DNA of 64,000 nucleotides from Natronocalculus amylovorans (GCF_023638035.1 NZ_JAKRVX010000001.1:558001-622000); one strand, 5' to 3'. Counted from the stretch's first letter, positions 26,309-35,787 are shown. Notes: a model not told the origin generated them from the letters alone. Numbers and translations are program-made.

Positions 26309-26509
26309 AGTTTGTGGGTCGGGGGTTGCCGCCGGTCCCTGGGTGCCTGGGGTGAGTGGCGGCACCTGATGCTTCCGGGGAGAAGGGAATAAAGCCGGAA
26401 TACTGTCGCACAAAACAGTTCAGAATTTCGACATGGTAAGGAGAGCTTAAATGGTGGATATGCGCTCCTGTTCGGGCTGTTTATCAGCACTCATACCATA
26501 GCTCGGTGC

Positions 26510-27628
26510 ATGACGCAGGCACGTGATTTTTGTCCTCGCTGTGGCGATCCAGTTCCGGATCGAACAGAACCGCTCCCGGGTGAGCCCCGTGAGCGTGATG
26601 CCGTCCTCTGTGATGCCTGTTACTTTGCGAACTTCACGCTCGTCGATGCGCCGGAGAAAATTCTTGTCTCGGTCTGCTCGGAGTGTGGGTCGATCGAACG
26701 TGGAAATCGGTGGATCGACATTGGCGCACGCGACTACACTGACGTTGCAATTGACGAAGTAACAGAAGCGCTCTCCGTTCACGTAAACGCAGACGAGATA
26801 GACTGGATGGTAACACCGGAACAGGTAGATCAGACAACGATCCGAATGCACTGTGTATTCACTGGCGTTGTTCGTGAGACATCGCTTCAAGAGGAGGTGA
26901 CTGTCCCTGTAAAGTTCTCCTACGGCTCTTGTGACCGGTGTGGACGGATTGCTGGTGGCTACTTTGCAAGTCTTATTCAGCTACGAGCCGATGAACGGAC
27001 ACCAACGAGTGAGGAGGTCGACAGAGCGATCGCGATTGTCGAATCCTACATTGCAAACAGAGAACAAAAAGGCGATCGAAACGCCTTCATTACCGAGTCG
27101 AAACGAACCGACGATGGGGCCGACATCAAGCTCTCAACAAACCAAATGGGACAGGGTGCTGCCTCACGGATTACGGATGAACTCGGTGGCACGATCGATA
27201 ACCATCCAACGCTTGTCACTGAGGATGGTGACGGAAACGAAGTGTATCGTGTCACATTCGTTGTTCGACTCCCTCGGTATATTCCCGGAGATATTATTTT
27301 GCCAGTAGGTGACAAGAACGGACCTGTCTTGGTGACGAGTGCCCGTGGAAATCTAAAAGGCGAATATCTTACAACCGGCGATCGATACGAAGCAGACAGA
27401 GAGGACGGAACTGCTCCCGACGCAACCAAGTTGGGAACGATCGACGATGCGGTTGAAACCACAGTTGTAACCGTCGAAGATGAACATGCGGTACAGATTC
27501 TCGATCCAGAGACGTACGAAGCCAAAACCGTCGCACGACCGGATTTTTTCGATCCGAACGCACCAATGGTTCCAGTGTTGAAAAGTACGGAGGGAATCCA
27601 TATCGTCCCTGACTCGCTTCAGTTGTAA
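26510..27628 (+). CDS. NMD3 family ribosome-export/assembly protein
   Basis: This 372-residue archaeal NMD3 homologue has paired zinc knuckles at the N-terminus (CPRCG, CDACYF, CSECGS, CDRCG), the NMD3 core, and an OB-like C-terminal region. In eukaryotes NMD3 binds the large subunit during export; in archaea it probably acts in 50S maturation. Start ATG 26510. It is divergent from the Q-repeat gene. A haloarchaeal start MTQARDFCPRCG is typical. Confidence 0.9.
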   Translation: MTQARDFCPRCGDPVPDRTEPLPGEPRERDAVLCDACYFANFTLVDAPEKILVSVCSECGSIERGNRWIDIGARDYTDVAIDEVTEALSVHVNADEIDWMVTPEQVDQTTIRMHCVFTGVVRETSLQEEVTVPVKFSYGSCDRCGRIAGGYFASLIQLRADERTPTSEEVDRAIAIVESYIANREQKGDRNAFITESKRTDDGADIKLSTNQMGQGAASRITDELGGTIDNHPTLVTEDGDGNEVYRVTFVVRLPRYIPGDIILPVGDKNGPVLVTSARGNLKGEYLTTGDRYEADREDGTAPDATKLGTIDDAVETTVVTVEDEHAVQILDPETYEAKTVARPDFFDPNAPMVPVLKSTEGIHIVPDSLQL

Positions 27629-27884
27629 GCATACATTTACGAATGCAACAGTTGGTACGTCGATTGTATCAGAATGTATGTGCAATCTACTTTTATACGA
27701 ATGGTTGTTGGGTCAAAACGGAGCGATCGGGTACCAGCTACTCGCTGCTCCGAACATAACAAAAGCGTGTGAAAACGAAGCACACAGCGATCGAACCAAG
27801 TGGATGAGCTCCTTGTCATTCGAGCTGTGTGCCGCTCTTCTCAGCGGAAAAATACGTAAGAACAACGAGTGTAACGCAGAGCGT

Positions 27885-28079
27885 TTAGTCTGCGCGAATT
27901 GATGGCTCCGAAACCGCGTGTACGTCTTGGGTCTCGATGTTGGTGTGATCGATTCCGTACTGTTCAAGGACGCGTTCAAATGACGAAACTGTCCGTCCTG
28001 CTCGAGCAGCAGCCTGCTCAAGTGTCAGCGTTCCGCTGCGGTACAGTGTAAGTGCGGTTTGGAGACCGTGTGTCGCCAT
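27885..28079 (-). CDS. Small HTH-like protein (DUF7317/UPF0175-like)
   Basis: The 64-residue protein contains LYRSGTLTLEQAAARAGRTVSSFERVLEQYGI, a helix-turn-helix-like pattern similar to UPF0175 and other small haloarchaeal regulators. No toxin partner is adjacent. The 256 bases between NMD3 and this gene have no supportable ORF, only a possible 6-bp stem CGGAGC/GCTCCG near 27719-27751. Confidence 0.65.
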   Translation of the reverse strand: MATHGLQTALTLYRSGTLTLEQAAARAGRTVSSFERVLEQYGIDHTNIETQDVHAVSEPSIRAD

Positions 28080-28217
28080 ACAGGTAATGAGATAGCGACG
28101 TATGTAAAGCTATCGTGAGAATGAGTAACAACACAACCATGTAAGACTCTGTCAAAGTTAACAAACAAATACTATTTGAGCTTTTTAGTTTATCTTTACG
28201 TAATAACATTAACGAAC

Positions 28218-28226
28218 ATTATATAC
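28218..28226 (+). promoter_or_regulatory. TATA-like element before the 27-residue ORF
   Basis: ATTATATAC in a very AT-rich stretch (28140-28230) would direct initiation near 28250, 55 bases before the small ORF. An SD-like GGAGGA at 28269-28274 is 30 bases from the ATG, too far to set the start. Confidence 0.4.
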
Positions 28227-28304
28227 ATGCATTGCTGTAGAGGTCGTTGCACAACATGTACGAAAGACGGAGGAAATAAGATAGACGAATACCAATAGTC
28301 GCGT

Positions 28305-28388
28305 ATGGACAGAAGCAAGTTCTTCGCGATCTTCTTCGCGTTCCTTATGATGAGCTCGATGATCGCGTGGGGAGCAACGTTCCTCTGA
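28305..28388 (+). CDS. 27-residue single-helix membrane microprotein
   Basis: The ATG at 28305 opens a 27-codon frame ending with TGA at 28388: MDRSKFFAIFFAFLMMSS followed by MIAWGATFL. It has a short basic start and one hydrophobic helix. It fits exactly in the gap before the convergent helicase gene (6 bases between the coding ends) and has TTC/ATC/GCG codon choices like its neighbours. I think similar tiny proteins occur in other haloarchaea, but this rests on memory. Function unknown. Confidence 0.55.
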   Translation: MDRSKFFAIFFAFLMMSSMIAWGATFL

Positions 28389-28394
28389 GGTCTG

Positions 28395-30215
28395 CTACTC
28401 GTCACCCCAAACGTCGGAGAGTGGGTGTCGTTTCTTCCGGCTAGCCGATCGGCCGGGTTGTTGATTTTCACCCTGAGACGTTCCATTAGTCGATCGAAGA
28501 GATCGAGAAGCCGACGGTGACGAGCGCCCGGCTCGCTGCGTCGGGGCTGCAGAGCCGCTGTACGCTGAGAGTGCAGCATCTGGATCAAATGGAGGAAGAG
28601 ATGGAGTTGTCATTGCGTCAAGCCCTGCTTGGAACCACGGTGGCGTATCTGAGGCCGCCCTATCGAACAGATCAAGCAAACTTGAGTCGCCAAGGTAGGT
28701 CGCACCATAATCCTCTGGAGCACGGACAACACGACCACAGCCCTGGATGACCGTTCGAAGTGCTGCTCGATGGTACCATGGCCATTGTCCATCTTCAAGT
28801 CTCCGTGCAACTCGTGAATCATTGGTATTGAGATACGGTGCCTTACACAGCAACTGCCAGCGAGCAAGGTCATCTTTCAAATCAAGCGCCTCCTCCATCT
28901 TTACCGAAACAAAGACGTCCGGTCGATCGGTTGCTTTCCAACTGTCCAGTTCAGCATCCCGATTCTGTGACGTATGGCTGCGAACTCGCTCGCCTACACC
29001 GAACTGATAGAGCCGATCGGTCAACTCCTCCGCAATGCTATAAGAGTGTGCGTGGATCAATCCCTTCTCGTCAGGGTGTTGTGCCATGAGTTGTACGATG
29101 ACACGAGCGAGTTGAGGGATTGTTTCAGTTCGGTGTTCAAATGTCATTTTTCCCTGCGTTACATCGTATATTGGCCGGTTTTTGAGCGGAAATGTGTGGG
29201 GGACATCAACAAGTGCGACACGTGAGGGGGCAAGGCCGACACCTCGACAGAATGCGTCTTTATTAAGAATTGTTGCCGAAAGAAGTGCGAACTTGTTTCC
29301 ACGATCCCAGACCGTGTGATGAAGATACCGTGCAGGATCGAGCGGCTTAATCGTCAGTGACGTGCCTTCACCATCTGGCTGATCGACAACCCACGTCGTT
29401 GGACTCTCCGGGTCACGGTAGTCCTCAACAAACCAATTAAGCTCCGAAATGAGCTCATTAAGCCGATCGCGTCGAGCGACTTCATCAGGACTGAGCTCCG
29501 GCCTCCCGGTGAGCTCATCCTTTGCGCGCGAACAGACACCAACGAGCGTTTCAGCGAACCTCGCAGTCCGATCGATAGGGTCTCCTTCTGCATGGACTGC
29601 CGGAACGCCGATCGATTCCCACACTGGAACCCGAGCAGGAGTAAGCTCAATAGTTGCATACATTTCCGCCCATTCTGCGAGGCCGTGCGCTTCGTCGATA
29701 ACAACGACATCGCGCTTACGGAATATCTCCGAGCCTGCAGTTTGCATGAAGTATGCAAGCGTCATAGCTGCAATCTCGCGACTGGATGCGATGGCCCGAT
29801 CGGAATAGTATGGACAGCGGTGTTTAACCGTGCAATCGTACCCTCGTTGACGAACACACGGCGCCTGAGTAACTGGCGTGCTGTGTTCACCTGGAAGGAT
29901 ACAGTTGTAGTTGCTCTTTCCACGAATAACGTTGAGATCGTCGAGCAGGTCATCATCTGCAACGTCATCGAGCTGTGAGACTTGTGGTGTGGTATAATAC
30001 GCGCCCGTGGCTTGTGCGGGGTCTGCTTCTTGGAGCGATCGGGCACAGCCCATGATGGCTCGGGCAAGCAGCGACTTCCCGCTTCCAGTTGGAGCACGAA
30101 CAAGGACCACGTCGTTTCCAGCGTCGAATGCGGCTTTGATATCGGTGAGGGCTTGTTTTTGCGCGCCGCGGTAGCTCGGTGCCGGAAACGCCTCAAAGAT
30201 CCGAGCGGGTTGCAC
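28395..30215 (-). CDS. Rad3/XPD-type ATP-dependent DNA helicase
   Basis: This 606-residue superfamily 2 helicase has Walker A APTGSGKSLL at 41-50, four Cys for an Fe-S cluster between about 100 and 140 (NCILPG, APCVRQ, YDCTVKHRC), DEAH box VVIDEAHGL near 172, and the C-terminal QGCGRVVRAPEDYG motif VI. Residues about 535-606 are a Ser/Arg/Gln-rich low-complexity tail. Such enzymes unwind 5'-3' in repair. The last gene-free side is the 27-residue ORF; the zinc protein at 30275 is 59 bases upstream on the same strand. Confidence 0.92.
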   Translation of the reverse strand: MQPARIFEAFPAPSYRGAQKQALTDIKAAFDAGNDVVLVRAPTGSGKSLLARAIMGCARSLQEADPAQATGAYYTTPQVSQLDDVADDDLLDDLNVIRGKSNYNCILPGEHSTPVTQAPCVRQRGYDCTVKHRCPYYSDRAIASSREIAAMTLAYFMQTAGSEIFRKRDVVVIDEAHGLAEWAEMYATIELTPARVPVWESIGVPAVHAEGDPIDRTARFAETLVGVCSRAKDELTGRPELSPDEVARRDRLNELISELNWFVEDYRDPESPTTWVVDQPDGEGTSLTIKPLDPARYLHHTVWDRGNKFALLSATILNKDAFCRGVGLAPSRVALVDVPHTFPLKNRPIYDVTQGKMTFEHRTETIPQLARVIVQLMAQHPDEKGLIHAHSYSIAEELTDRLYQFGVGERVRSHTSQNRDAELDSWKATDRPDVFVSVKMEEALDLKDDLARWQLLCKAPYLNTNDSRVARRLEDGQWPWYHRAALRTVIQGCGRVVRAPEDYGATYLGDSSLLDLFDRAASDTPPWFQAGLDAMTTPSLPPFDPDAALSAYSGSAAPTQRAGRSSPSASRSLRSTNGTSQGENQQPGRSASRKKRHPLSDVWGDE

Positions 30216-30274
30216 GAGAATCGATCAGGCGTCCTCGGTGAAAAGTATGCGGATGCAGGTGGTCAGTATCCGGG

Positions 30275-30493
30275 TTATGTTTCTTCGCTTGGGAGCGCGT
30301 GGACGTCCTCCGCAGTTGGTTCTTTATCAGCTGGGAGCTGGTCAACACAGTCCAAACAGAGAAAATGGTCGCTACCATCGGCAAGTTCAAGAATCATCCC
30401 ACCGGTTGGGCCCCAACTAAAACTCCAGAGATCGCCAATGCCGCCTGCAATCTTGACCTTCGTCTGACAGCCGTCGCAGCGTCGCTTCGCCAT
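30275..30493 (-). CDS. Small zinc-finger-like protein
   Basis: The 72-residue protein has CDGC near residue 6 and CLDC near residue 47, a CxxC...CxxC pair that should bind zinc. It ends in an acidic Glu/Asp tail. I do not assign a family with certainty. MAKRRCDGC at 30493 is the natural start; the longer open frame upstream is antisense to the YkgJ gene. It lies upstream of the Rad3 helicase on the same strand. Confidence 0.7.
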   Translation of the reverse strand: MAKRRCDGCQTKVKIAGGIGDLWSFSWGPTGGMILELADGSDHFLCLDCVDQLPADKEPTAEDVHALPSEET

Positions 30494-30569
30494 ACAACCA
30501 GTATGGGTTTGGCTCAAAAGAACACTCCGCTCCCCGGCATTAATCACTGTTGCTAGCATACAACATACT

Positions 30570-31436
30570 ATGGAGGTCAACTGCGCTGGCTGTGCAGGCT
30601 GTTGTATCGACTGGCGCGCACTTGTGTCAGATCCGGTTGCGCATGAGAGGCAGGGCGATCGAGCACCGATTGACGACACATACAATCTAGTACCGCTTCG
30701 AGGCCATGAAGCGCGTTCGTTGGTTGATTGCGGCTATGGTGATGCGATGACACCACGATTGTTTGAAGCGGGGCCAGATGACGATTGCATCCGAGTCGAT
30801 GGATTTGATCTTGCAGCGATTGGCGATCGGCCGGTATTCTACCTTGGGCTCCGAAAGCCCCCTAAACCGGTTGCCCCGTTTGGTGAGCACCGACAATGGC
30901 TCCGGTCGTGTGCCTTTCTCGATCCCGAAACGCTTCAGTGCCGGATTCATGGAGACGACCTGTATCCGGAGACCTGTTCGGTGTATCCGGGTGATAACCT
31001 GCATATGGATCAAGAAACGGAGTGCGAGCGTGTGGAGGATGTGTTTGGCGGGATACGGCTGATTGATGCGACGCCACCAGACAACCGATCACAGCCACAG
31101 TTTGCTGGGGCAGTTGGGTCGAAAATATTCGGCTACCCGGACCCCGACGAACTCTCGGGTGTTGTCGATCGGTTGGCTGCGAATGCGCTCACAGCGTACG
31201 ACCGATCGCTCTTTGTGGGTATTGCCAGTGGGTCGAGCCCCGGAATGCTTGATATAAATAAAGCGATTGCTGAAACGTACCAATCAAAAGCACATAGTGC
31301 AGAGTCGTGGGTTGGAAAAACAATCGAACACTGGGAGAAGCGAGCAGATGCAGCAGGAACGCGTGCAGTTGTGGACAATCCAGCAATATATGAAACGGAT
31401 CACGGTGCACCGGAGACAACAGGCTGGAACCCGTAG
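30570..31436 (+). CDS. YkgJ family cysteine-cluster protein
   Basis: The 288-residue protein opens with VNCAGCAGCCIDW, the zinc/iron-chelating Cys pattern of YkgJ proteins, and has a second Cys set in CAFLDPETLQCRIHGDDLYP followed by ETCSVYPGD. The metal and role are unknown. The C-terminal half is haloarchaea-specific. It is divergent from the small zinc protein. Confidence 0.85.
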   Translation: MEVNCAGCAGCCIDWRALVSDPVAHERQGDRAPIDDTYNLVPLRGHEARSLVDCGYGDAMTPRLFEAGPDDDCIRVDGFDLAAIGDRPVFYLGLRKPPKPVAPFGEHRQWLRSCAFLDPETLQCRIHGDDLYPETCSVYPGDNLHMDQETECERVEDVFGGIRLIDATPPDNRSQPQFAGAVGSKIFGYPDPDELSGVVDRLAANALTAYDRSLFVGIASGSSPGMLDINKAIAETYQSKAHSAESWVGKTIEHWEKRADAAGTRAVVDNPAIYETDHGAPETTGWNP

Positions 31437-31477
31437 GTGGTGCGAATAGTTATCATAACAGCAGTCGTGTATCATGT

Positions 31478-32404
31478 ATGCGAATTTTAGTCACGGGTGC
31501 AACAGGATTTGTCGGGAGTAGGCTGGTTCCTGCACTCGTTGACGCAGGGCATGAGGTTGTTGCGTTAACGCGCGATGCAGGAACGTACAAATCTCGTGCC
31601 GATGTGACGGTTGTTGAGGGGGATTTATTGGACGCGGAGACGCTTACAGACGGATTCGATGTGGATGTTGCCTACTATTTGGTTCACTCGCTTGACTCCG
31701 GATCTGCATTTGAGGAGTACGATCGGATCGCGGCACGAAACTTTGTTGCTGCAGCTGAAGCAGGTGGTGTAAGACGAGTCGTCTATCTTGGAGGGCTTGG
31801 TGATGATTCGGCATCGCTCTCGAAGCATCTTCGATCGCGTCGCGAAGTAGAGCACATTCTCGAAGAAAGATCCTTCGCGTTAACAGTCCTTCGAGCGGCA
31901 ATCATCATCGGTGAGGGCAGCCTCAGTTTCACACTCATCAGGCAGTTGGCCGATCGGCTCCCAGTGATGATTACCCCACAGTGGGTATTGACTGAATGCC
32001 AACCGATTGCGATTGATGACGTGATCACATATCTCGTTGGTGTGTTAGAACATCCAGAGACTGCAGGAGAGACGTATGAGATCGGTGGCCCTGATGTGTT
32101 TACATACGCTGAGATACTCCGGCGTGTTCGAGCACAGCTTGGAAAACGGCTAGTTATCGTTCCCGTTCCAGTGCTGTCTCCTGAACTCTCCTCGCGGTGG
32201 ATTGGGCTAGTGACCGATGTCCCGCCTGCTGCTGCTCGACCGCTCGTGTCTGGACTCAAAAACCCAGTAACGGTAACCGATCACCGAATTGAGACGATCA
32301 TCCCGATCGAACGCACACCATTTGAGACGGCAGTCGCACAGGCGCTAGTCAATCGATCAGCGAAGAGCAGCGTCGAACCTGTGATACCAGTTGTACAGGG
32401 ATGA
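31478..32404 (+). CDS. NAD(P)-binding protein, NDUFA9-like
   Basis: This 308-residue atypical SDR begins MRILVTGATGFVGSRLVPAL and shows GGVRRVVYLGGLGD and the C-terminal YEIGGPDVFTYAEIL, typical of NDUFA9-like/YfcH-like proteins. In mitochondria the relative is a complex I accessory subunit; in archaea the role is unknown. Its stop codon overlaps the start of the next gene (ATGA), so they are coupled. Confidence 0.85.
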   Translation: MRILVTGATGFVGSRLVPALVDAGHEVVALTRDAGTYKSRADVTVVEGDLLDAETLTDGFDVDVAYYLVHSLDSGSAFEEYDRIAARNFVAAAEAGGVRRVVYLGGLGDDSASLSKHLRSRREVEHILEERSFALTVLRAAIIIGEGSLSFTLIRQLADRLPVMITPQWVLTECQPIAIDDVITYLVGVLEHPETAGETYEIGGPDVFTYAEILRRVRAQLGKRLVIVPVPVLSPELSSRWIGLVTDVPPAAARPLVSGLKNPVTVTDHRIETIIPIERTPFETAVAQALVNRSAKSSVEPVIPVVQG

Positions 32405-33111
32405 TACGGGATGCAGAGTACGGACAAACGTGGGTCTATGAGAGCATCGTCGGTGCGCTTCCTGGGCTGTCGCTTTCAGATACGCAAGCGGTTGCGATCC
32501 AGCTTGGGCTGTTTCAGGTTGCAGTCGTAGTGTTTGGATTGCTCTATGGGCTTCCAGAAGCGGCCATTGCAGGCACTGCAGCGGTGTTTGTCGCAGCAGT
32601 CGGAAGCGTCGCAATGTTACGACTTGGGCATATTAACCGGTCGCTCGACGTTCCACACACCTACTATCGGCTGCTGTTCGGCTCCAGTATCGAAGTTGTA
32701 CTTGGTGTACTAGCGTTTATTGCACTCGTGACACATCTGTTTGTGTTTGACCCACTCAATACGGATGGAATTCCGCTTATTACGCGGCTGTTTGGGCCGG
32801 AACCCCCGGTCGTCGTGATCTATCTCACACTGCTTGTACTATGGGATCTTTGTTACCGGCTTGGAACGTCGTGGTGGGCGGCAGTCGTCTCGTTGTGGCG
32901 AGCAATACGAGTTCCAGTTGATCGGGAGACTGCGCAGCTGTTCATCCGATTAGATGTAATGAACGTTGGGTTTGCAATTATTCAGCTTGTGCTTGTCCCG
33001 TTCATTTGGAGTGAGACAGTGCTTTTGCTCGCGATCGTTGGACACGTGATTGCAGTAGCCGTCGTCTCAACGGCTGCAATTAGCTTGACCGTATGGAGAA
33101 CAAGTGGGTAG
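32401..33111 (+). CDS. Haloarchaeal membrane protein, uncharacterised
   Basis: The 236-residue protein has about six hydrophobic helices, including two C-terminal ones after a charged DRETAQLFIRLDVMNVG section. I recognise no function. The four-base overlap with the NDUFA9-like gene indicates co-translation and perhaps a functional pair. Confidence 0.75.
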   Translation: MIRDAEYGQTWVYESIVGALPGLSLSDTQAVAIQLGLFQVAVVVFGLLYGLPEAAIAGTAAVFVAAVGSVAMLRLGHINRSLDVPHTYYRLLFGSSIEVVLGVLAFIALVTHLFVFDPLNTDGIPLITRLFGPEPPVVVIYLTLLVLWDLCYRLGTSWWAAVVSLWRAIRVPVDRETAQLFIRLDVMNVGFAIIQLVLVPFIWSETVLLLAIVGHVIAVAVVSTAAISLTVWRTSG

Positions 33112-33123
33112 TCGTACTTCGGC

Positions 33124-33297
33124 TCACTTGCCGTGAATCTGCTTGAACTGTGTAAGCAGATCTTCGGCGGACTCACCGGAGTCGTATGTAAGCTTTCCGC
33201 GGTACTCTGTCCGCTGTTCATCGAAGTCAGCATCGATCGTAGCGGTCTTCTGTTCGCGGCGTTCGTGTTCTTCTTCGTCGTAGGCACCCATTGACAT
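33124..33297 (-). CDS. DUF5786-like small acidic protein
   Basis: The 57-residue frame runs from MSMGAYDEEEHERREQ to TQFKQIHGK. It matches the haloarchaeal pattern MGAYDE...HERRE...IDADFD...YDSGESAEDLL. The start may instead be the second ATG at 33291. A TATA-like GATATATACA on the minus strand about 30 bases upstream predicts an almost leaderless mRNA. Function unknown. Confidence 0.8.
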   Translation of the reverse strand: MSMGAYDEEEHERREQKTATIDADFDEQRTEYRGKLTYDSGESAEDLLTQFKQIHGK

Positions 33298-33434
33298 GGT
33301 ATAGTTTCACTTGGTAACAGTTGTGTATATATCTAACGGTTACGTTCAATCGTTATATATAAAATCTGATAGTCAGGAAAACACGGCCACACCGTATCCA
33401 AACACGTAATTGGGAGTATCGCATCCAGTTTTGT

Positions 33435-34484
33435 GTGGCTAAACCGCTTCGCTTCAGGTATGCACCCGGGAAATGGACAGCCGAGCGTGTCCATAACAAT
33501 ATTTTTCGATCGTTGGATGCCAATCTAGGTGCAACCGCTCGAACACCATGGTTCCGTCCACCACCAGGGTATGAGGCGAAGCGGTTTGAGATGGATAACG
33601 GGGACATTGCGCTTTTTTGTTGGACCGATCGGGACGATGGCCCAGCTGAAATCGGTGGGGGGCCTGCAGGCTACTGGCTCGGGAACACCGAAACACCGGA
33701 ATCGCTCTGGCGCACAGACAAGTATGGATTTGAGCAGGTTCCATACCCTGTTGGACGGTGGGCACAGCGTGAACTCCTCGCACAACTGCATGAGGAGTCG
33801 CCATGGCTGAAGCCCTATCCGCATGTGTCGTGGTTTTTTTTGCCAGTATTTCTCTCGAAAGACGGTCGGGAGACGACCCGTGAGTTCTTTACAGAGTATG
33901 CTGCAGGATTCCCTGATGCGACCCAAACTGACGCGCTTGAGTTTTTTGAGTCATTTCTCAGAACGGGTGCGCTCGATGACTATCGTGCGGTAATGGCTGG
34001 AAAACTCGGCACATCGGAGTATCTTGACGAGACTCGAATGGCGGCTGCAATGGGTGAGTTCGTTGTAGGCCGGCTGCTTGTCGATGCGGGATACAAGATT
34101 ACGCCGGAAATTGAAGTAACAACGGGTCATTCGATCGACTACCGCGCAGACCCTATTGGGTCGGACGGATCCAATGGAGTTCTTGTCGAAGTAACGCGGC
34201 CGCTTCCCCCAAATCGTCGTGCAATTGATTCACCAACACGAGCGATAAAAGAGACGGCAAGTTCGAAGGCAACAGGACAGCTCGATGCACACGCTGGTGG
34301 TGTCGTGTTGTTTGTCGACTGCTCATCGTTCCCGGATGATGACTGGCAGACAATCCTTGCAGCACAGCCGATGGTGAATCATAAGCCCGCAGTGATTTTT
34401 CGAGCGCGACCAGACGGTAGGTTTGAAGGATACACGGTTGGATCGGTGCCGCTTGAGCTCACGAGCGAATTACGTCAAAAGTAA
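33435..34484 (+). CDS. DUF5784-like haloarchaeal protein
   Basis: The 349-residue protein is mostly soluble, with an N-terminal region rich in Arg, Trp and Pro. Near residues 215-260 it has GRLLVDAGYKITPEIEVTTG, then IDYRADPIG, then GVLVEVTRPLPPNRR. The spacing of acidic residues (E...D...E-x-T-R) looks like the PD-(D/E)XK nuclease core, though the final Lys is replaced. I infer a possible nucleic-acid role but cannot confirm it. The start is GTG at 33435. Confidence 0.7.
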   Translation: MAKPLRFRYAPGKWTAERVHNNIFRSLDANLGATARTPWFRPPPGYEAKRFEMDNGDIALFCWTDRDDGPAEIGGGPAGYWLGNTETPESLWRTDKYGFEQVPYPVGRWAQRELLAQLHEESPWLKPYPHVSWFFLPVFLSKDGRETTREFFTEYAAGFPDATQTDALEFFESFLRTGALDDYRAVMAGKLGTSEYLDETRMAAAMGEFVVGRLLVDAGYKITPEIEVTTGHSIDYRADPIGSDGSNGVLVEVTRPLPPNRRAIDSPTRAIKETASSKATGQLDAHAGGVVLFVDCSSFPDDDWQTILAAQPMVNHKPAVIFRARPDGRFEGYTVGSVPLELTSELRQK

Positions 34485-34545
34485 CAGCCAGATTCGGCTG
34501 CTACAGAACAGATGGTGACACGGGTTAGTTATCGAGCGATACAGG

Positions 34546-34830
34546 TTAGAATGAAACCGGGTCGGGCCCGTTTTCACCTAACGCATACTGATCACGATCG
34601 CTGTAGTACCGACGGCCGATCGCTTTGTGACTCAACGCGGAGAGCACGGCAGTTCGTGCATCCTCCGAGTCGTGGTACGTCTCTTCTCCAAGCCGAGAGA
34701 GTACGTCGCCAAGTGTCTCGGTCCCGTTTTGAAGTTCGATCTGGCTGTCGCCATAGGCGGTGATCAGCTCAGTGGTTGTCGCAGGATACTCGTGACCGTT
34801 CAACAGGTCGTCGGTGCTGTGCAATCGCAT
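34546..34830 (-). CDS. DUF5789-like small protein
   Basis: This 94-residue protein has the haloarchaeal pattern YPATTTELITAYGDSQIELQ, NGTETLGDVLSRLGEETY and KAIGRRYYSDRDQ, ending in DPVSF. It resembles DUF2795/DUF5789 proteins, small predicted DNA- or RNA-associated domains without proven roles. It is convergent with the preceding gene and divergent from the PHP gene. Confidence 0.75.
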   Translation of the reverse strand: MRLHSTDDLLNGHEYPATTTELITAYGDSQIELQNGTETLGDVLSRLGEETYHDSEDARTAVLSALSHKAIGRRYYSDRDQYALGENGPDPVSF

Positions 34831-34961
34831 CAGCTACGTGTCGGGGGAGCACATTCTTAATGATTTTCCATGTATGAATATGATGAAAACCCCATTCCTT
34901 AAGGAATATTAATTTGGAATCGTGTCGGAATTGCTTCCACTGCGGATGTAGTGGTCTCTGT

Positions 34962-35780
34962 ATGAGCGAGAGTCCCCCGACCGCAGACCTGCACCTGCAT
35001 ACCACCGTATCAGATGGAATCCTTACTGTTGGGGATCTCCCTACTGCAGCGGACGCTGCCGGGTTAAATCTTATTGCGGTAACTGACCACGATGTGATTC
35101 ACCCAAAGATACCAGCACCGGTTGTGGCCCTTGATTCGCTAACTGTTGTTCGAGGCATTGAGCTGCGAGTTGAAACGCCAACAGAGCAGATCGATCTGCT
35201 TGGCTATGCAGTCTCTCGGACTGACGCACTTGAAACAGAGCTCGATCGAATCCAACAGAACCGAATCGATCGCGGCGCAGAGATCATCGAGAGCGTCGAA
35301 TCCTATCTTGACATCGATCTCGATATCGAACCACGTACAGGATTAGGCCGACCGCATATTGCCCGGGCGATCGACGCGAGCGATGCACCGTATGATGTTG
35401 AGAGAGCGTTTGACGAGCTCATTGGGAATAACGGACCGTGCTTTGTGCCACGAGCGGTGACTTCATTCGAAGCGGGTGTCGAGCTTCTTACGGAGGCCTG
35501 TGCAGTCGTCTCACTTGCGCATCCGTTCCGGTATGAGGATTCAGCAGCAGCATTAGAGCTGACGTCGGCACTTGACGGTGTCGAACGATACTATCCGTAT
35601 GGATTTGCGGTTGATACAGGTCGTGTTGATGCACTCATCGAAGCACATGGTCTCCTTGCAACTGGGGGCAGCGATGCCCACGGAGAGACACTCGGTCATG
35701 CTGGACTCTCCGGAGCAAAGGCCGACACGTTCCGATCGGCATTGCCAAAAGCGGAACGTTATACCCGATTGGGCGCATAG
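34962..35780 (+). CDS. PHP domain metal-dependent phosphoesterase
   Basis: The 272-residue protein has the PHP metal-ligand motifs DLHLHTTVSDG, AVTDHDV, VVSLAHPFRYE and GGSDAHGE. The family includes nucleoside-3',5'-bisphosphate and other phosphoesterases; the substrate is not clear. The start MSESPPTADLHLH at 34962 is preferred to an open frame beginning 16 codons earlier. A small zinc protein gene follows after 7 bases. Confidence 0.88.
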   Translation: MSESPPTADLHLHTTVSDGILTVGDLPTAADAAGLNLIAVTDHDVIHPKIPAPVVALDSLTVVRGIELRVETPTEQIDLLGYAVSRTDALETELDRIQQNRIDRGAEIIESVESYLDIDLDIEPRTGLGRPHIARAIDASDAPYDVERAFDELIGNNGPCFVPRAVTSFEAGVELLTEACAVVSLAHPFRYEDSAAALELTSALDGVERYYPYGFAVDTGRVDALIEAHGLLATGGSDAHGETLGHAGLSGAKADTFRSALPKAERYTRLGA

Positions 35781-35787
35781 CAGTAGT

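Noticed and set aside
25627-26310. Long open frames on both strands over the Q-repeat array, including a plus-strand Val/Ala/Gly-rich frame of 227 codons
   Set aside because: They arise because the repeat has no stop codons in several frames. Only the minus Q frame has a plausible start, a coupled neighbour and mixed Gln codons.
27678-27902. 74-codon plus-strand frame between NMD3 and the small HTH gene
   Set aside because: It overlaps the end of the HTH gene on the other strand and has no conserved pattern.
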